Positions 1-5,545 of a stretch of 19,425 nt of DNA are shown here, one piece after another (position 1 is the first letter of the stretch; each line of letters opens with the position of its first letter). The translations under genes and the position numbers were made by a program. Source of the stretch: Patescibacteria group bacterium (GTDB lineage Bacteria > Patescibacteriota > Patescibacteriia > UBA2169); contig JAHJSI010000026.1 of NCBI GenBank assembly GCA_018830465.1, positions 1 through 19,425 of the forward strand, written 5' to 3'. A model generated the notes under the pieces. It made no database searches and was not told the DNA's origin. It saw only the letters and a program-made list of their open reading frames with translations.

Positions 1-21
1 AACTCAATCGCGGAGGTAGCC

Positions 22-123
22 ATGCTTTTCTGGATTGTTGAGCACATTACGATGTTGATTCTCGTTGGTTTGGCTGTTCCCTTCTTGGTAGCGGCCATTC
101 GGCGATATCGACAACAGGATTAG
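22..123 (+). CDS. Small single-pass membrane protein (33 aa), unknown function
   Basis: A short reading frame of 33 codons begins with ATG and ends with TAG. A clear Shine-Dalgarno sequence (GGAGG, 12-16) lies five bases before the ATG. Such a site is rare in this window, and it is the main reason for calling so short a gene. The product has one hydrophobic stretch (about residues 2-26), a basic end (RRYRQQ) and no catalytic motif. A terminator follows eight bases after the stop, so this is the last gene of a transcript entering from the left edge. The first 21 bases hold only its leader. I do not recognise the family. It could be a membrane-regulating miniprotein or a type I toxin-like peptide, but nothing in the sequence decides this. 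Confidence 0.55.
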   Translation: MLFWIVEHITMLILVGLAVPFLVAAIRRYRQQD

Positions 124-131
124 CACATCCT

Positions 132-179
132 AGACCCCTTGCACAAACTAGCTTGCTAGTGCGTGTAAGGGGTCTTTTT
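132..179 (+). terminator. Rho-independent terminator
   Basis: The arms AGACCCCTT (132-140) and AAGGGGTCT (167-175) pair perfectly. An inner stem (ACTAG 147-151 with CTAGT 156-160) is capped by CTTG, and a T-run closes the element at 175-179. It ends the small upstream gene and insulates ruvA, which has its own promoter. Confidence 0.9.
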
Positions 180-228
180 ATTTGTTTTAGTGCGCATACT
201 ATATCATTTTTTGGGCGCATAATCAATG

Positions 229-256
229 TCGACTCTTGGTTTATTTGTGATATACT
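229..256 (+). promoter_or_regulatory. ruvA promoter with extended -10, probably leaderless
   Basis: TATACT (251-256) is preceded by TGA (248-250), an extended -10 motif. TCGACT (229-234) is a 4-of-6 match to the -35 consensus at a 16-bp spacing. The expected transcription start is about 263, only about three bases before the ruvA ATG at 266, so the mRNA should have almost no leader. No Shine-Dalgarno sequence is present, which fits. Confidence 0.6.
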
Positions 257-265
257 ATATGCATT

Positions 266-838
266 ATGATTGCATCAATTTCAGGCAAAATTAGCCAAAA
301 AAATGAGAATTCTGTTGTAATAGATGTTCAAGGCATTGGATATCTTATTAGCGTTCCAACAAGCGAATTAGCGCAATTTAAAGTTGGACAAGAAGTCAAT
401 TTACACACATACTTGGTGGTCAAAGAAGATGCTTTAGATTTGTATGGCAGCAAAGATCCACAGGTGTTGGCATGGTTTAAAATGCTTTTGAATGTGAAAG
501 GAATCGGCCCAAAGTCCTCTTTATTAATTGTTTCAATTGCTCGGCCAGAAGATTTGTCAGTTGCCTTGCATGCAGAATCTTCTGATATGCTTGTCAATTG
601 CGGCATTAGCAAGAAAGTGTCGGAGAGAATTATACTTGAATTAAAGAATAAGGCAAAAAATTTGATTGATGTAAAAGATGCGCAAACTGCCCAATCAATG
701 ACGCTTGATTCAGAGGTCTTGCAAGCTTTAGAAGCATTAGGATATTCTCGCGACCAAGCTCGCGATGCGTTAAGGCATGCTGAAGGCGATGATGTTGAAA
801 CAAAAATACGTGAAGCATTAAAACAGCTTGGAAAATAA
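266..838 (+). CDS. ruvA: Holliday junction DNA helicase subunit RuvA
   Basis: RuvA binds the four-way Holliday junction as a tetramer and loads the RuvB motor for branch migration in recombinational repair. The 190-aa product has the normal length and order: an OB-fold N-domain starting MIASISGKI with the typical GIGYLI strand (about 1-63); two helix-hairpin-helix segments that touch DNA (KGIGPKSSLL near residues 78-87, and CGISKKVSERIILELKNK near 112-129); and a C-terminal three-helix domain (about 145-190, with EALGYSRDQARDAL) that contacts RuvB. ATG 266 is the natural start because family members begin with MI. There is no SD and the promoter is nearly on the start codon. ruvB and ruvC are not in this window. 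An imperfect palindrome lies between this gene and the next. Confidence 0.97.
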   Translation: MIASISGKISQKNENSVVIDVQGIGYLISVPTSELAQFKVGQEVNLHTYLVVKEDALDLYGSKDPQVLAWFKMLLNVKGIGPKSSLLIVSIARPEDLSVALHAESSDMLVNCGISKKVSERIILELKNKAKNLIDVKDAQTAQSMTLDSEVLQALEALGYSRDQARDALRHAEGDDVETKIREALKQLGK

Positions 839-859
839 TATGTGGCAAAGGATAGCCTT

Positions 860-923
860 AAGCTGTAAGCCATAAGTCATAAGCTGGTATTAAATTAAAG
901 CTTACGGCTTACGGCTTATGGCT
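860..923 (+). repeat. Imperfect palindrome overlapping the femAB start codon
   Basis: Two roughly 25-base arms (860-885 and 899-923), built from repeated TAAGCC / GGCTTA units, face each other across an AT-rich gap. In RNA the arms pair along almost their whole length if G-U pairs are allowed. The right arm contains the ATG (918-920) of the next gene. It resembles REP-like dispersed palindromes. A genome-wide count of the repeat unit would settle that. Confidence 0.7.
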
Positions 924-1907
924 GGAAATTGGAAAAAAATAGATAAAAGAGAAGAGTGGGATAAATTTATTAAAGCGCAAAAAAGCGCTCCTTTTCTGCA
1001 GTCATGGGAATGGGGTGAATTTCAGGAATCTCTCGACCGCAAAGTTTTGCGGTTTTCTTGGGATGAAAAAATATTTGTTCAAGCAATTAAAATGAATTTA
1101 CCAAAAGGATTTGCATATTGGTATATTCCGCGCGGCCCGATTGCGCTGGATAAATTGGTTGACGTGAATGACGCAATGCGCGAACTATTAAATGATCTAG
1201 AAAAAAGTGGGGCGTTGTTTCTGCGTATTGATCCATTGGCATCAAAACCCCCTCTCAATCTCCCCCTTGGCAAGGGGGAGAGGTTTGTGGCCTCGACCCA
1301 GCCGCAATGCACGCGCATATTAGATTTGACGAAACATGAGGAATCTTTGCTGTCAGGCATGCATCAGAAGACAAGATATAATATCCGTCTTGCGGAAAGA
1401 AAAGGAGTGAAGATTAGAAAAGGCGCAATTACAGAATTTATCCGTCTGAACCATGAAACAAAAACAAGAGATAAATTTACAACACACACAGATGAGCATT
1501 ATCAAAAAATGGTTAAGACCTTGCCAAGTGAATTTATAAAAATATGGCACGCAGAATACAAAGGAAAAGTTTTGGCAAGCGCTATTATCATATATTTTTC
1601 AGATACAGCCACATACGCGCATGGAGCGTCGTCTGATGAGCATCGTGATTTAATGGCGCCCCACCTTTTGCAGTGGAAAATAATTCAAGACGCAAAATCA
1701 AAGGGGTTTAAAAATTATGATTTTTTTGGCGTAAATCCGGACACAGAAAATCACAAAGCATACAAGAAATCATGGCAAGGAATAACAAGGTTTAAAGCGG
1801 GATTTGGCGGTGATCTGATATGCTATCCACATTCTTTTGACTTGATTTATAGAGCGCTTTGGTATAGGGTGTATAAGTTAGTAAAAAAGTTAAAAACAAT
1901 GATTTAA
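918..1907 (+). CDS. FemAB-family (peptidoglycan bridge / lipid II aminoacyltransferase-like) protein
   Basis: FemA/FemB/FemX proteins are GNAT-fold enzymes that transfer an amino acid from aminoacyl-tRNA to the lipid II side chain. Family marks are the early FLQSWEWGEF segment (about residues 27-36), the FVQAIKMNLPKGFAYWYIPRGP strand region, the MHQKTRYNIRLAERKGV motif (from residue 148), and a C-terminal FFGVNPDTENHKAYKKSWQG stretch. The 329-aa length is normal. No other in-frame ATG precedes residue 59, so ATG 918 is chosen, although it sits in the arm of a palindrome and has no SD. Residues about 110-123 (PPLNLPLGKGERF) are translated from an inserted palindromic repeat. A sugar nucleotidyltransferase gene follows six bases after the stop. 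The amino acid and acceptor used are not predictable from the sequence. Confidence 0.88.
   Translation: MAGNWKKIDKREEWDKFIKAQKSAPFLQSWEWGEFQESLDRKVLRFSWDEKIFVQAIKMNLPKGFAYWYIPRGPIALDKLVDVNDAMRELLNDLEKSGALFLRIDPLASKPPLNLPLGKGERFVASTQPQCTRILDLTKHEESLLSGMHQKTRYNIRLAERKGVKIRKGAITEFIRLNHETKTRDKFTTHTDEHYQKMVKTLPSEFIKIWHAEYKGKVLASAIIIYFSDTATYAHGASSDEHRDLMAPHLLQWKIIQDAKSKGFKNYDFFGVNPDTENHKAYKKSWQGITRFKAGFGGDLICYPHSFDLIYRALWYRVYKLVKKLKTMI
1251..1283 (+). repeat. Palindromic repeat inserted in frame inside the femAB-like gene
   Basis: The arms CTCCCCCTTG (1260-1269) and CAAGGGGGAG (1271-1280) are perfect complements around a single base. The flanks CCTCT (1251-1255) and AGAGG (1279-1283) offer a second pairing. 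The C/G-tract composition differs sharply from the AT-rich gene around it. The reading frame stays open and encodes a Pro/Leu/Gly/Lys-rich peptide, a typical outcome of REP-like insertion into a coding region. Confidence 0.85.
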
Positions 1908-1913
1908 CCCTAT

Positions 1914-2639
1914 ATGATTAACAAAATTGTTATTCCAGCAGCAGGAAAAGGCACAAGAATGCTTGACCTTGCAAAGGACAGGCCAAAGCATTTAATCAGT
2001 GTTTTAGATAAGCCGTTTCTGTATTATGTCCTTAAAAATATTCAGGACGCGGGATATGAAGAAATGATTTTAGTTGTGGGACATCACGCGGAAAAGATGG
2101 TTGAATTCGCGCGAAATGAAGGATCTGAATTTCCAATCACAATTATAAATCAGTTTGATGTGATGGGAACTGAAAAGTATGGAACAGCAATTCCAGTACT
2201 TGCGGCGCAGGAGTCAGTTGGCAATGAGAATTTTGTATGCATTTATGGAGATAATATTTATAGCGTGCGCGACTTGAAAGCAATGCGCGAACTTGAAAAT
2301 GGATTCAGCCATGTAAGTTTATTGTATGTAGATAATCCAGAAAAATATGGAGTGCCGATTTTAGACGGTGATTTAGTGAAAGATTTTGTAGAAAAGCCAA
2401 AGACGTTTATTTCAAATTGGGCTTCTATTGGGTGCTATAAGTTCACTTCAGAAATTTTTTCGGAATGTGAGAAAGTTGAAAAATCAGAGCGAGGAGAATA
2501 TGAATTAACTGACGCAATCAAATCATTAGCAAAACAAGGAAAAGTAAAATCACGCAAGATGATTGATTATTGGTTGGATTTTGGAAATCCTGGTGATATA
2601 GAAAAAGTTGCGAAGTTTTTGCAGTCAGAGAAATTATAA
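1914..2639 (+). CDS. Sugar-phosphate nucleotidyltransferase (RmlA/GlmU-N-like)
   Basis: The product (241 aa) is a single nucleotidyltransferase domain that would join a sugar 1-phosphate to an NTP, giving an NDP-sugar for glycan or envelope synthesis. The nucleotide-binding signature is complete: AAGKGTRM (residues 9-16) followed by DRPKHLISVLDKP, where the Lys of RPKHL is the usual substrate-contacting residue. YGDNIY near residue 115 carries the metal-binding Asp, and FVEKP is the usual sugar-phosphate-binding strand. No left-handed beta-helix or acyltransferase tail is present, so it is not a full GlmU. The gene starts six bases after the FemAB stop with no SD, implying co-transcription. 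The sugar cannot be assigned: glucose, mannose and N-acetylglucosamine are all possible. Confidence 0.88.
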   Translation: MINKIVIPAAGKGTRMLDLAKDRPKHLISVLDKPFLYYVLKNIQDAGYEEMILVVGHHAEKMVEFARNEGSEFPITIINQFDVMGTEKYGTAIPVLAAQESVGNENFVCIYGDNIYSVRDLKAMRELENGFSHVSLLYVDNPEKYGVPILDGDLVKDFVEKPKTFISNWASIGCYKFTSEIFSECEKVEKSERGEYELTDAIKSLAKQGKVKSRKMIDYWLDFGNPGDIEKVAKFLQSEKL

Positions 2640-2650
2640 TCAAAAAATAT

Positions 2651-2842
2651 ATGACAGGATTTGTTCCGATAGACTTTAGAAGAGCAGGCAAAGTTCTATT
2701 GGTTATTGGATTAATTTGTTTACTTCTTAGGATTGTTTCTTATATAACCAACTCATTCAATTTATCCAATTATATTTTATATTTCGGTTTAGCATTAATA
2801 TTGTTAAGCCTTTATTTAATTTTTGTTGTGCCTAAGGAATAA
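2651..2842 (+). CDS. Small two-helix membrane protein, unknown function
   Basis: The 63-residue product has two hydrophobic helices (about residues 12-31 and 40-59), separated by a short polar turn (TNSFNLSN), and ends in a charged PKE. It starts eleven bases after the nucleotidyltransferase stop and ends seven bases before the next gene, so it belongs to the same transcript. No SD or catalytic motif is visible. Tight spacing and a well-formed membrane pattern make it a likely real gene. I do not recognise a family. Confidence 0.65.
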   Translation: MTGFVPIDFRRAGKVLLVIGLICLLLRIVSYITNSFNLSNYILYFGLALILLSLYLIFVVPKE

Positions 2843-2849
2843 TTAAAAT

Positions 2850-3539
2850 ATGGATACTAAACCAACAATTAAAAATTTTATAGTTGTTATCTTGCCTGCT
2901 GTGCTTGTTGTTTTTGTTATATTTTTTCTGGTGATGCCAAAAGTACGAGAAAATAGAGGAACTTCTGATTCTGATAGCATTTATACTGGGCAAGTAACGA
3001 ATTTTGAGGAATGCCAATTAGCTGGTTTCCCTACTTCTGGAGATTATCTTGGGGAATGTACTGCAAATGGAAAAGTATTTAAAAGAATTGTAAATGTAAT
3101 TGATTTTGAATCATGCTTGCTCGCGGGCAACCCAGCTATGGAATCCTATCCGCGCCAATGCAGGAATGATGATACAACATATACAGAAGAGATAAAAGAT
3201 GATTCTTTTGGAATCCTGCCTTTTGATTCTGGAGTTAAAGGAAAAGTTACACTTGGACCAACTTGCACATTTATAGAAGACCCTCCTGATCCTAATTGCG
3301 AAGACCAGCCATATGTAACTATTGTTCAGGTTATAGCAACAGGAAGTCCAGCAAGTTCTCCTTTTGCCACAATTGAAACAGATAAAGATGGTAACTACGT
3401 AACAATGCTTCCACCTGGGGAATATGCTTTGCAACCAATTGGTGATTTGCCTTTTCCAAGGTGTGAGACAAAAAATATAATTGTAGAGCCTGGCGCTATG
3501 CAGGAGGTGGATCTTTTGTGTGATACTGGCATTAGGTAA
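2850..3539 (+). CDS. Membrane-anchored Cys-rich protein with a tandem repeat and a C-terminal beta-sandwich-like domain
   Basis: The 229-aa product has an N-terminal membrane anchor (about 9-29) and an extracytoplasmic remainder. Two similar units follow: residues 49-77 (NFEECQLAGFP...GEC) and 83-111 (DFESCLLAGNPAMESYPRQC), each with two Cys 15 residues apart. From about residue 128 a carboxypeptidase-regulatory-like or Cna-B-like fold is suggested by GVKGKVTLGPTC, then TDKDGNYVTMLPPGEYAL, ending in DTGIR. That GxTxLGPxCP...LPPGxY...DTGIR plan recurs in bacterial exported proteins as I recall them. All eight Cys can be grouped as near neighbours (55/70, 89/104, 139/150, 205/224), suggesting four disulfides. 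The SD-like AAGGA at 2834-2838 is about 11 bases before ATG. Likely a surface or adhesion-related protein; the function is unknown. Confidence 0.75.
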   Translation: MDTKPTIKNFIVVILPAVLVVFVIFFLVMPKVRENRGTSDSDSIYTGQVTNFEECQLAGFPTSGDYLGECTANGKVFKRIVNVIDFESCLLAGNPAMESYPRQCRNDDTTYTEEIKDDSFGILPFDSGVKGKVTLGPTCTFIEDPPDPNCEDQPYVTIVQVIATGSPASSPFATIETDKDGNYVTMLPPGEYALQPIGDLPFPRCETKNIIVEPGAMQEVDLLCDTGIR

Positions 3540-3570
3540 AATATAAAAATAGATGTAGGGATTAAACGGT

Positions 3571-3608
3571 CCATGCCTGCCCGCCGATGAGGAGGGGGGG
3601 TGGAGGGT
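3571..3608 (+). other. GC-rich patch with a long G-run in the 3540-3899 gap
   Basis: A patch of CCTGCCCGCCGATGAGG is followed by a purine-rich run with seven consecutive G and two further G-groups (3591-3606). It stands out from the AT-rich surroundings. The CGCCCGCC unit recurs at 19246-19312. It looks like a degraded dispersed palindrome whose right half has become a G-tract, and it could form a G-quadruplex. The coding-free stretch 3540-3899 otherwise holds the promoter and RNA described next. Confidence 0.5.
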
Positions 3609-3618
3609 AGTTGAGCCA

Positions 3619-3646
3619 TTGATTTTTCCCCTAGATATGCTATACT
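3619..3646 (+). promoter_or_regulatory. Promoter of the structured RNA / HD-hydrolase leader
   Basis: TTGATT (3619-3624) and TATACT (3641-3646) are 16 bp apart, and TGC directly before the -10 makes it an extended -10. The predicted start is about 3653. This is the same TGn-TATACT architecture as the ruvA promoter. Confidence 0.7.
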
Positions 3647-3652
3647 ATGAGT

Positions 3653-3876
3653 GTACTTAACAAATCAATATGTAGCTCGTGCATCTAATTCGAGCCGTTT
3701 ATATCTTTTGCTCAAGTCTTGAGCAAATAGGCAATCTGGGAAATCTGCGGAACGCCTTATGTTATAAACGACTAGCCATTTTACCCTCCTACGCGTAAAG
3801 CTTCGGAAGGGCAAGAAACGGTTGGGAGATTTCATTCGTATTAGTCACACGGATTAAATCTCTTAGCTGTTTTTTT
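3653..3876 (+). ncRNA. Candidate structured RNA (small RNA or long 5' leader), family unknown
   Basis: About 220 bases between a good promoter and a terminator contain no open frame but much pairing. Hairpin GCTCG/CGAGC lies at 3675-3695. An 8-bp stem CGTTTATA (3696-3703) with TATAAACG (3763-3770) encloses two further hairpins: TTGCTCA/TGAGCAA near 3708-3725 and AGGC/GCCT near 3729-3757. A CCCTCC/GGAAGGG hairpin follows at about 3784-3811. The 3' hairpin pairs 3818-3833 with about 3855-3870 over 16 bp using G-U pairs, continues as ATTCGT/ACGGAT, and is followed by seven T (3870-3876). I found no core of 6S, tmRNA, RNase P or SRP RNA, nor of the common riboswitches. It is either a free small RNA or an attenuating leader for the HD gene 24 bases downstream. 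Confidence 0.55.
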
Positions 3877-3899
3877 AATTTTAAAAAGGAAAAAATAAT

Positions 3900-4592
3900 A
3901 TGAAAAATAAAAAAGATACTATTATACTACGCGACAATTGCGTGTTTAGCCCTAATATATTTAAGGCGATAAAGTTCGCAACTAAAACTCACGAGATATA
4001 TCAAAAACAAAAACGCAAACACAAGGATATTCCCTATATAACTCATCCTTTAACTGTTGGGCTTATTCTTGCTCGCGCTGGCGCGCCTGAGAATATTATT
4101 ATTGCTGGTATTCTTCACGACACTATGGAGGATGGTGTTGCTGAACACAAAGTAACGCGTGCTATGTTGGATGAGCGTTTTGTTGATTCTGTTGGTAATA
4201 TTGTGGAGGGTGTTACTGAACCAAACAAAGAACTTCCTTGGCACGAGCGCAAGCAGTTAGCTCTTGAGCATATAAAAATTATTAATGGTCCAACGCTTTG
4301 GGTAAAGTCTGCTGATGTGATTAGTAATGTTTCGGAAATACTAGATGATTATGGGCATGATGGGGATGATGTGTTTTCGCGTTTTAATGCTCCTAAAAAA
4401 GATATTATCGCGAATTATATTGCTGTTCTTCGCGCGCTTATTAAAAGATTAGAAAAGTTTGATATTCCTCTTATTGTGGATTTGGAGGGTCTTGTTTTTG
4501 AGGTTGAAGAGTTGGCAATAGAGTCAACTCCAAAACCAACTCAATGCTTTTTGTGGTGGATTACAAAGCAACAAGCAAAGATAAAGAAATAA
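3900..4592 (+). CDS. HD-domain phosphohydrolase, SpoT/RelA-hydrolase (MESH1)-like
   Basis: The 230-aa product carries the HD fold of (p)ppGpp hydrolases without synthetase or TGS/ACT domains. The metal ligands expected from the family are present: H49 in PYITHPL, H73-D74 in ILHDTMEDG, and D139 in KSADVISN. The GVTEP...WHERKQLALEHI segment also fits that group. It could remove pyrophosphate from (p)ppGpp, or act on another nucleotide; the exact substrate is inferred. AAGGA at 3886-3890 is a modest SD. An RNA with a terminator hairpin lies directly upstream and may gate expression. The last 25 or so residues (STPKPTQCFLWWITKQQAKIKK) look unlike an HD tail: they are read from a nuclease-gene remnant in another frame, so the C-terminus appears to be accidental. 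Confidence 0.85.
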   Translation: MKNKKDTIILRDNCVFSPNIFKAIKFATKTHEIYQKQKRKHKDIPYITHPLTVGLILARAGAPENIIIAGILHDTMEDGVAEHKVTRAMLDERFVDSVGNIVEGVTEPNKELPWHERKQLALEHIKIINGPTLWVKSADVISNVSEILDDYGHDGDDVFSRFNAPKKDIIANYIAVLRALIKRLEKFDIPLIVDLEGLVFEVEELAIESTPKPTQCFLWWITKQQAKIKK

Positions 4593-4903
4593 AAGAACTA
4601 AACGAAGAGTGGCAAGGTGGATATAAGAGGCAAATGGAAATATATCAATGGTTGTTGCGGAAGAATGGATTTAAGGTGTCTGATACAGGATATTTTGTAT
4701 ATTGCAACGGAAAAACAGACAGAAAGGCATTTGATGGGAAATTAGAATTTGATATCAATATCATTCCGTATAAAGGAAACGCAAAATGGGTTGAAGGAAC
4801 AATCAAGGATGCGCACAAGTGCTTAAAATCAAACAAGATTCCAAAAACAGGAAAGGATTGTGATTATTGTGGTTATAGGGATGCAGTAGAGTCTGTGATA
4901 TAA
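4544..4903 (+). pseudogene. 5'-truncated PD-(D/E)XK nuclease-like gene (C-terminal remnant)
   Basis: The frame encodes 119 residues beginning MLFVVDYKATSK. VVDYK is the D-x-K core of PD-(D/E)XK nucleases, followed by QMEIYQWLLRKNGF and a late Cys pattern (CDYCGYRD). The N-terminal half that normally precedes this core, including the acidic residue of the first helix, is absent. The frame is open only from about 4508, after TGA 4505-4507. The ATG used here overlaps the HD gene by 49 bases in a different frame and has no SD. The simplest reading is that insertion or recombination brought the HD gene in and cut this gene in two. It may still be translated as a short protein, but it should not be an active nuclease alone. 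Confidence 0.75.
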
Positions 4904-4904
4904 T
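4896..4904 (+). promoter_or_regulatory. Extended -10 promoter for the TspO-like gene
   Basis: TGA followed by a perfect TATAAT (4899-4904) overlaps the stop codon of the nuclease remnant. No convincing -35 is seen 17 bp upstream, which extended -10 promoters can tolerate. The start would be near 4911, giving a roughly 57-base AT-rich leader with no SD. Confidence 0.5.
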
Positions 4905-4967
4905 TTATATAAAATAAATTTTTATAGAAAGACTTTATTAATATAAATTAAAATTAAAATAAAAAAT

Positions 4968-5375
4968 ATGCCTACATATCAATCATACTCAGAATTAATT
5001 AAACCATCTTGGTCGCCGCCTTCGTGGCTGTTTGGGCCAGTGTGGACTGTTTTGTATGTGATAATCGCGGCCACATTTGGCACAGTATTTTACAAAGCAT
5101 TTACTAAGCAAATTCCATGGATAGTTGCTTTGCCATTTGCTTTAAACCTTGTTTTTAATTTTGCATTTACACCGATTCAATTTGGGCTTAAAAATAATAT
5201 GCTTGCCGCAGTTGATATATTACTTGTTGCTGGAACACTAATCTGGGCGCTATGGGCTATTTGGAACGTTTCGCCTGATTTGCGATGGATTGTGTATGCT
5301 AATATTCCATATTTGGCTTGGGTTTTATTTGCCACCACTCTACAATTAACAATTACATATCTAAATTGGAAATAA
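4968..5375 (+). CDS. TspO/MBR (tryptophan-rich sensory protein) family membrane protein
   Basis: TspO proteins are five-helix membrane proteins that bind tetrapyrroles and other hydrophobic ligands. They are linked to stress or porphyrin handling, and the bacterial role is still debated. The 135-aa product shows family marks in order: PSWSPPSWLFGPVWTVLY (about 13-30); NLVFNFAFTPIQFGLKNN, matching the usual NxxWTPIFFGL; and PYLAWVLFATTLQLTITYLN at the end. It is slightly short (typical about 150-160 aa), missing a few residues before helix 1. The Trp of the WTPxFF motif is Phe here, a modest deviation. It appears monocistronic: a promoter precedes it, and the next gene has its own strong promoter about 95 bases after its stop. 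Confidence 0.92.
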   Translation: MPTYQSYSELIKPSWSPPSWLFGPVWTVLYVIIAATFGTVFYKAFTKQIPWIVALPFALNLVFNFAFTPIQFGLKNNMLAAVDILLVAGTLIWALWAIWNVSPDLRWIVYANIPYLAWVLFATTLQLTITYLNWK

Positions 5376-5468
5376 TCATAATATCCGCATATCCACCTTA
5401 GATTAAAATATAACCATCACCAAAAAAGTACTAATTATAGCTTTTATCTTATTAGCCATTATTAATCA

Positions 5469-5497
5469 TTGACATATCCCTAATTCTATAGTATTAT
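5469..5497 (+). promoter_or_regulatory. Strong promoter of the ABC-F gene
   Basis: TTGACA (5469-5474) is a perfect -35. TATTAT (5492-5497) matches five of six -10 positions, and the spacer is exactly 17 bp. Transcription should begin near 5504, giving a leader of about 42 bases that consists mainly of the hairpin described next. Confidence 0.8.
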
Positions 5498-5514
5498 AGC
5501 TAAGTTATTTCAAC

Positions 5515-5539
5515 CCCGTTTTTGCGGGATTATTTTTTT
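5515..5539 (+). terminator. Terminator-like hairpin in the ABC-F leader (possible attenuator)
   Basis: CCCG (5515-5518) pairs with CGGG (5525-5528) across a T-rich loop, followed by a T-rich tract to 5539 with seven consecutive T. The ATG is only six bases further on. Attenuation by a leader terminator is known for several antibiotic-responsive ABC-F genes. The stem is short, so it may instead be a translational element. Confidence 0.45.
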
Positions 5540-5545
5540 AAAAAT

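Noticed and set aside
328..873. 181-codon minus-strand frame across ruvA
   Set aside because: It is a shadow of ruvA; the plus frame matches RuvA over its whole length.
3653..3876. Assignment as 6S RNA, tmRNA, RNase P RNA or SRP RNA
   Set aside because: None of the conserved cores that I know (tRNA-like ends, GGAAGGAAGCAGCC-type SRP loop, RNase P GAGGAAAGTC) is present; left unassigned.
5522..5545. TTG start that would lengthen the ABC-F protein by eight residues
   Set aside because: It lies inside the leader hairpin and adds residues unlike ABC-F N-termini; ATG 5546 gives the normal MxxDTVVLRFDEVSF start.
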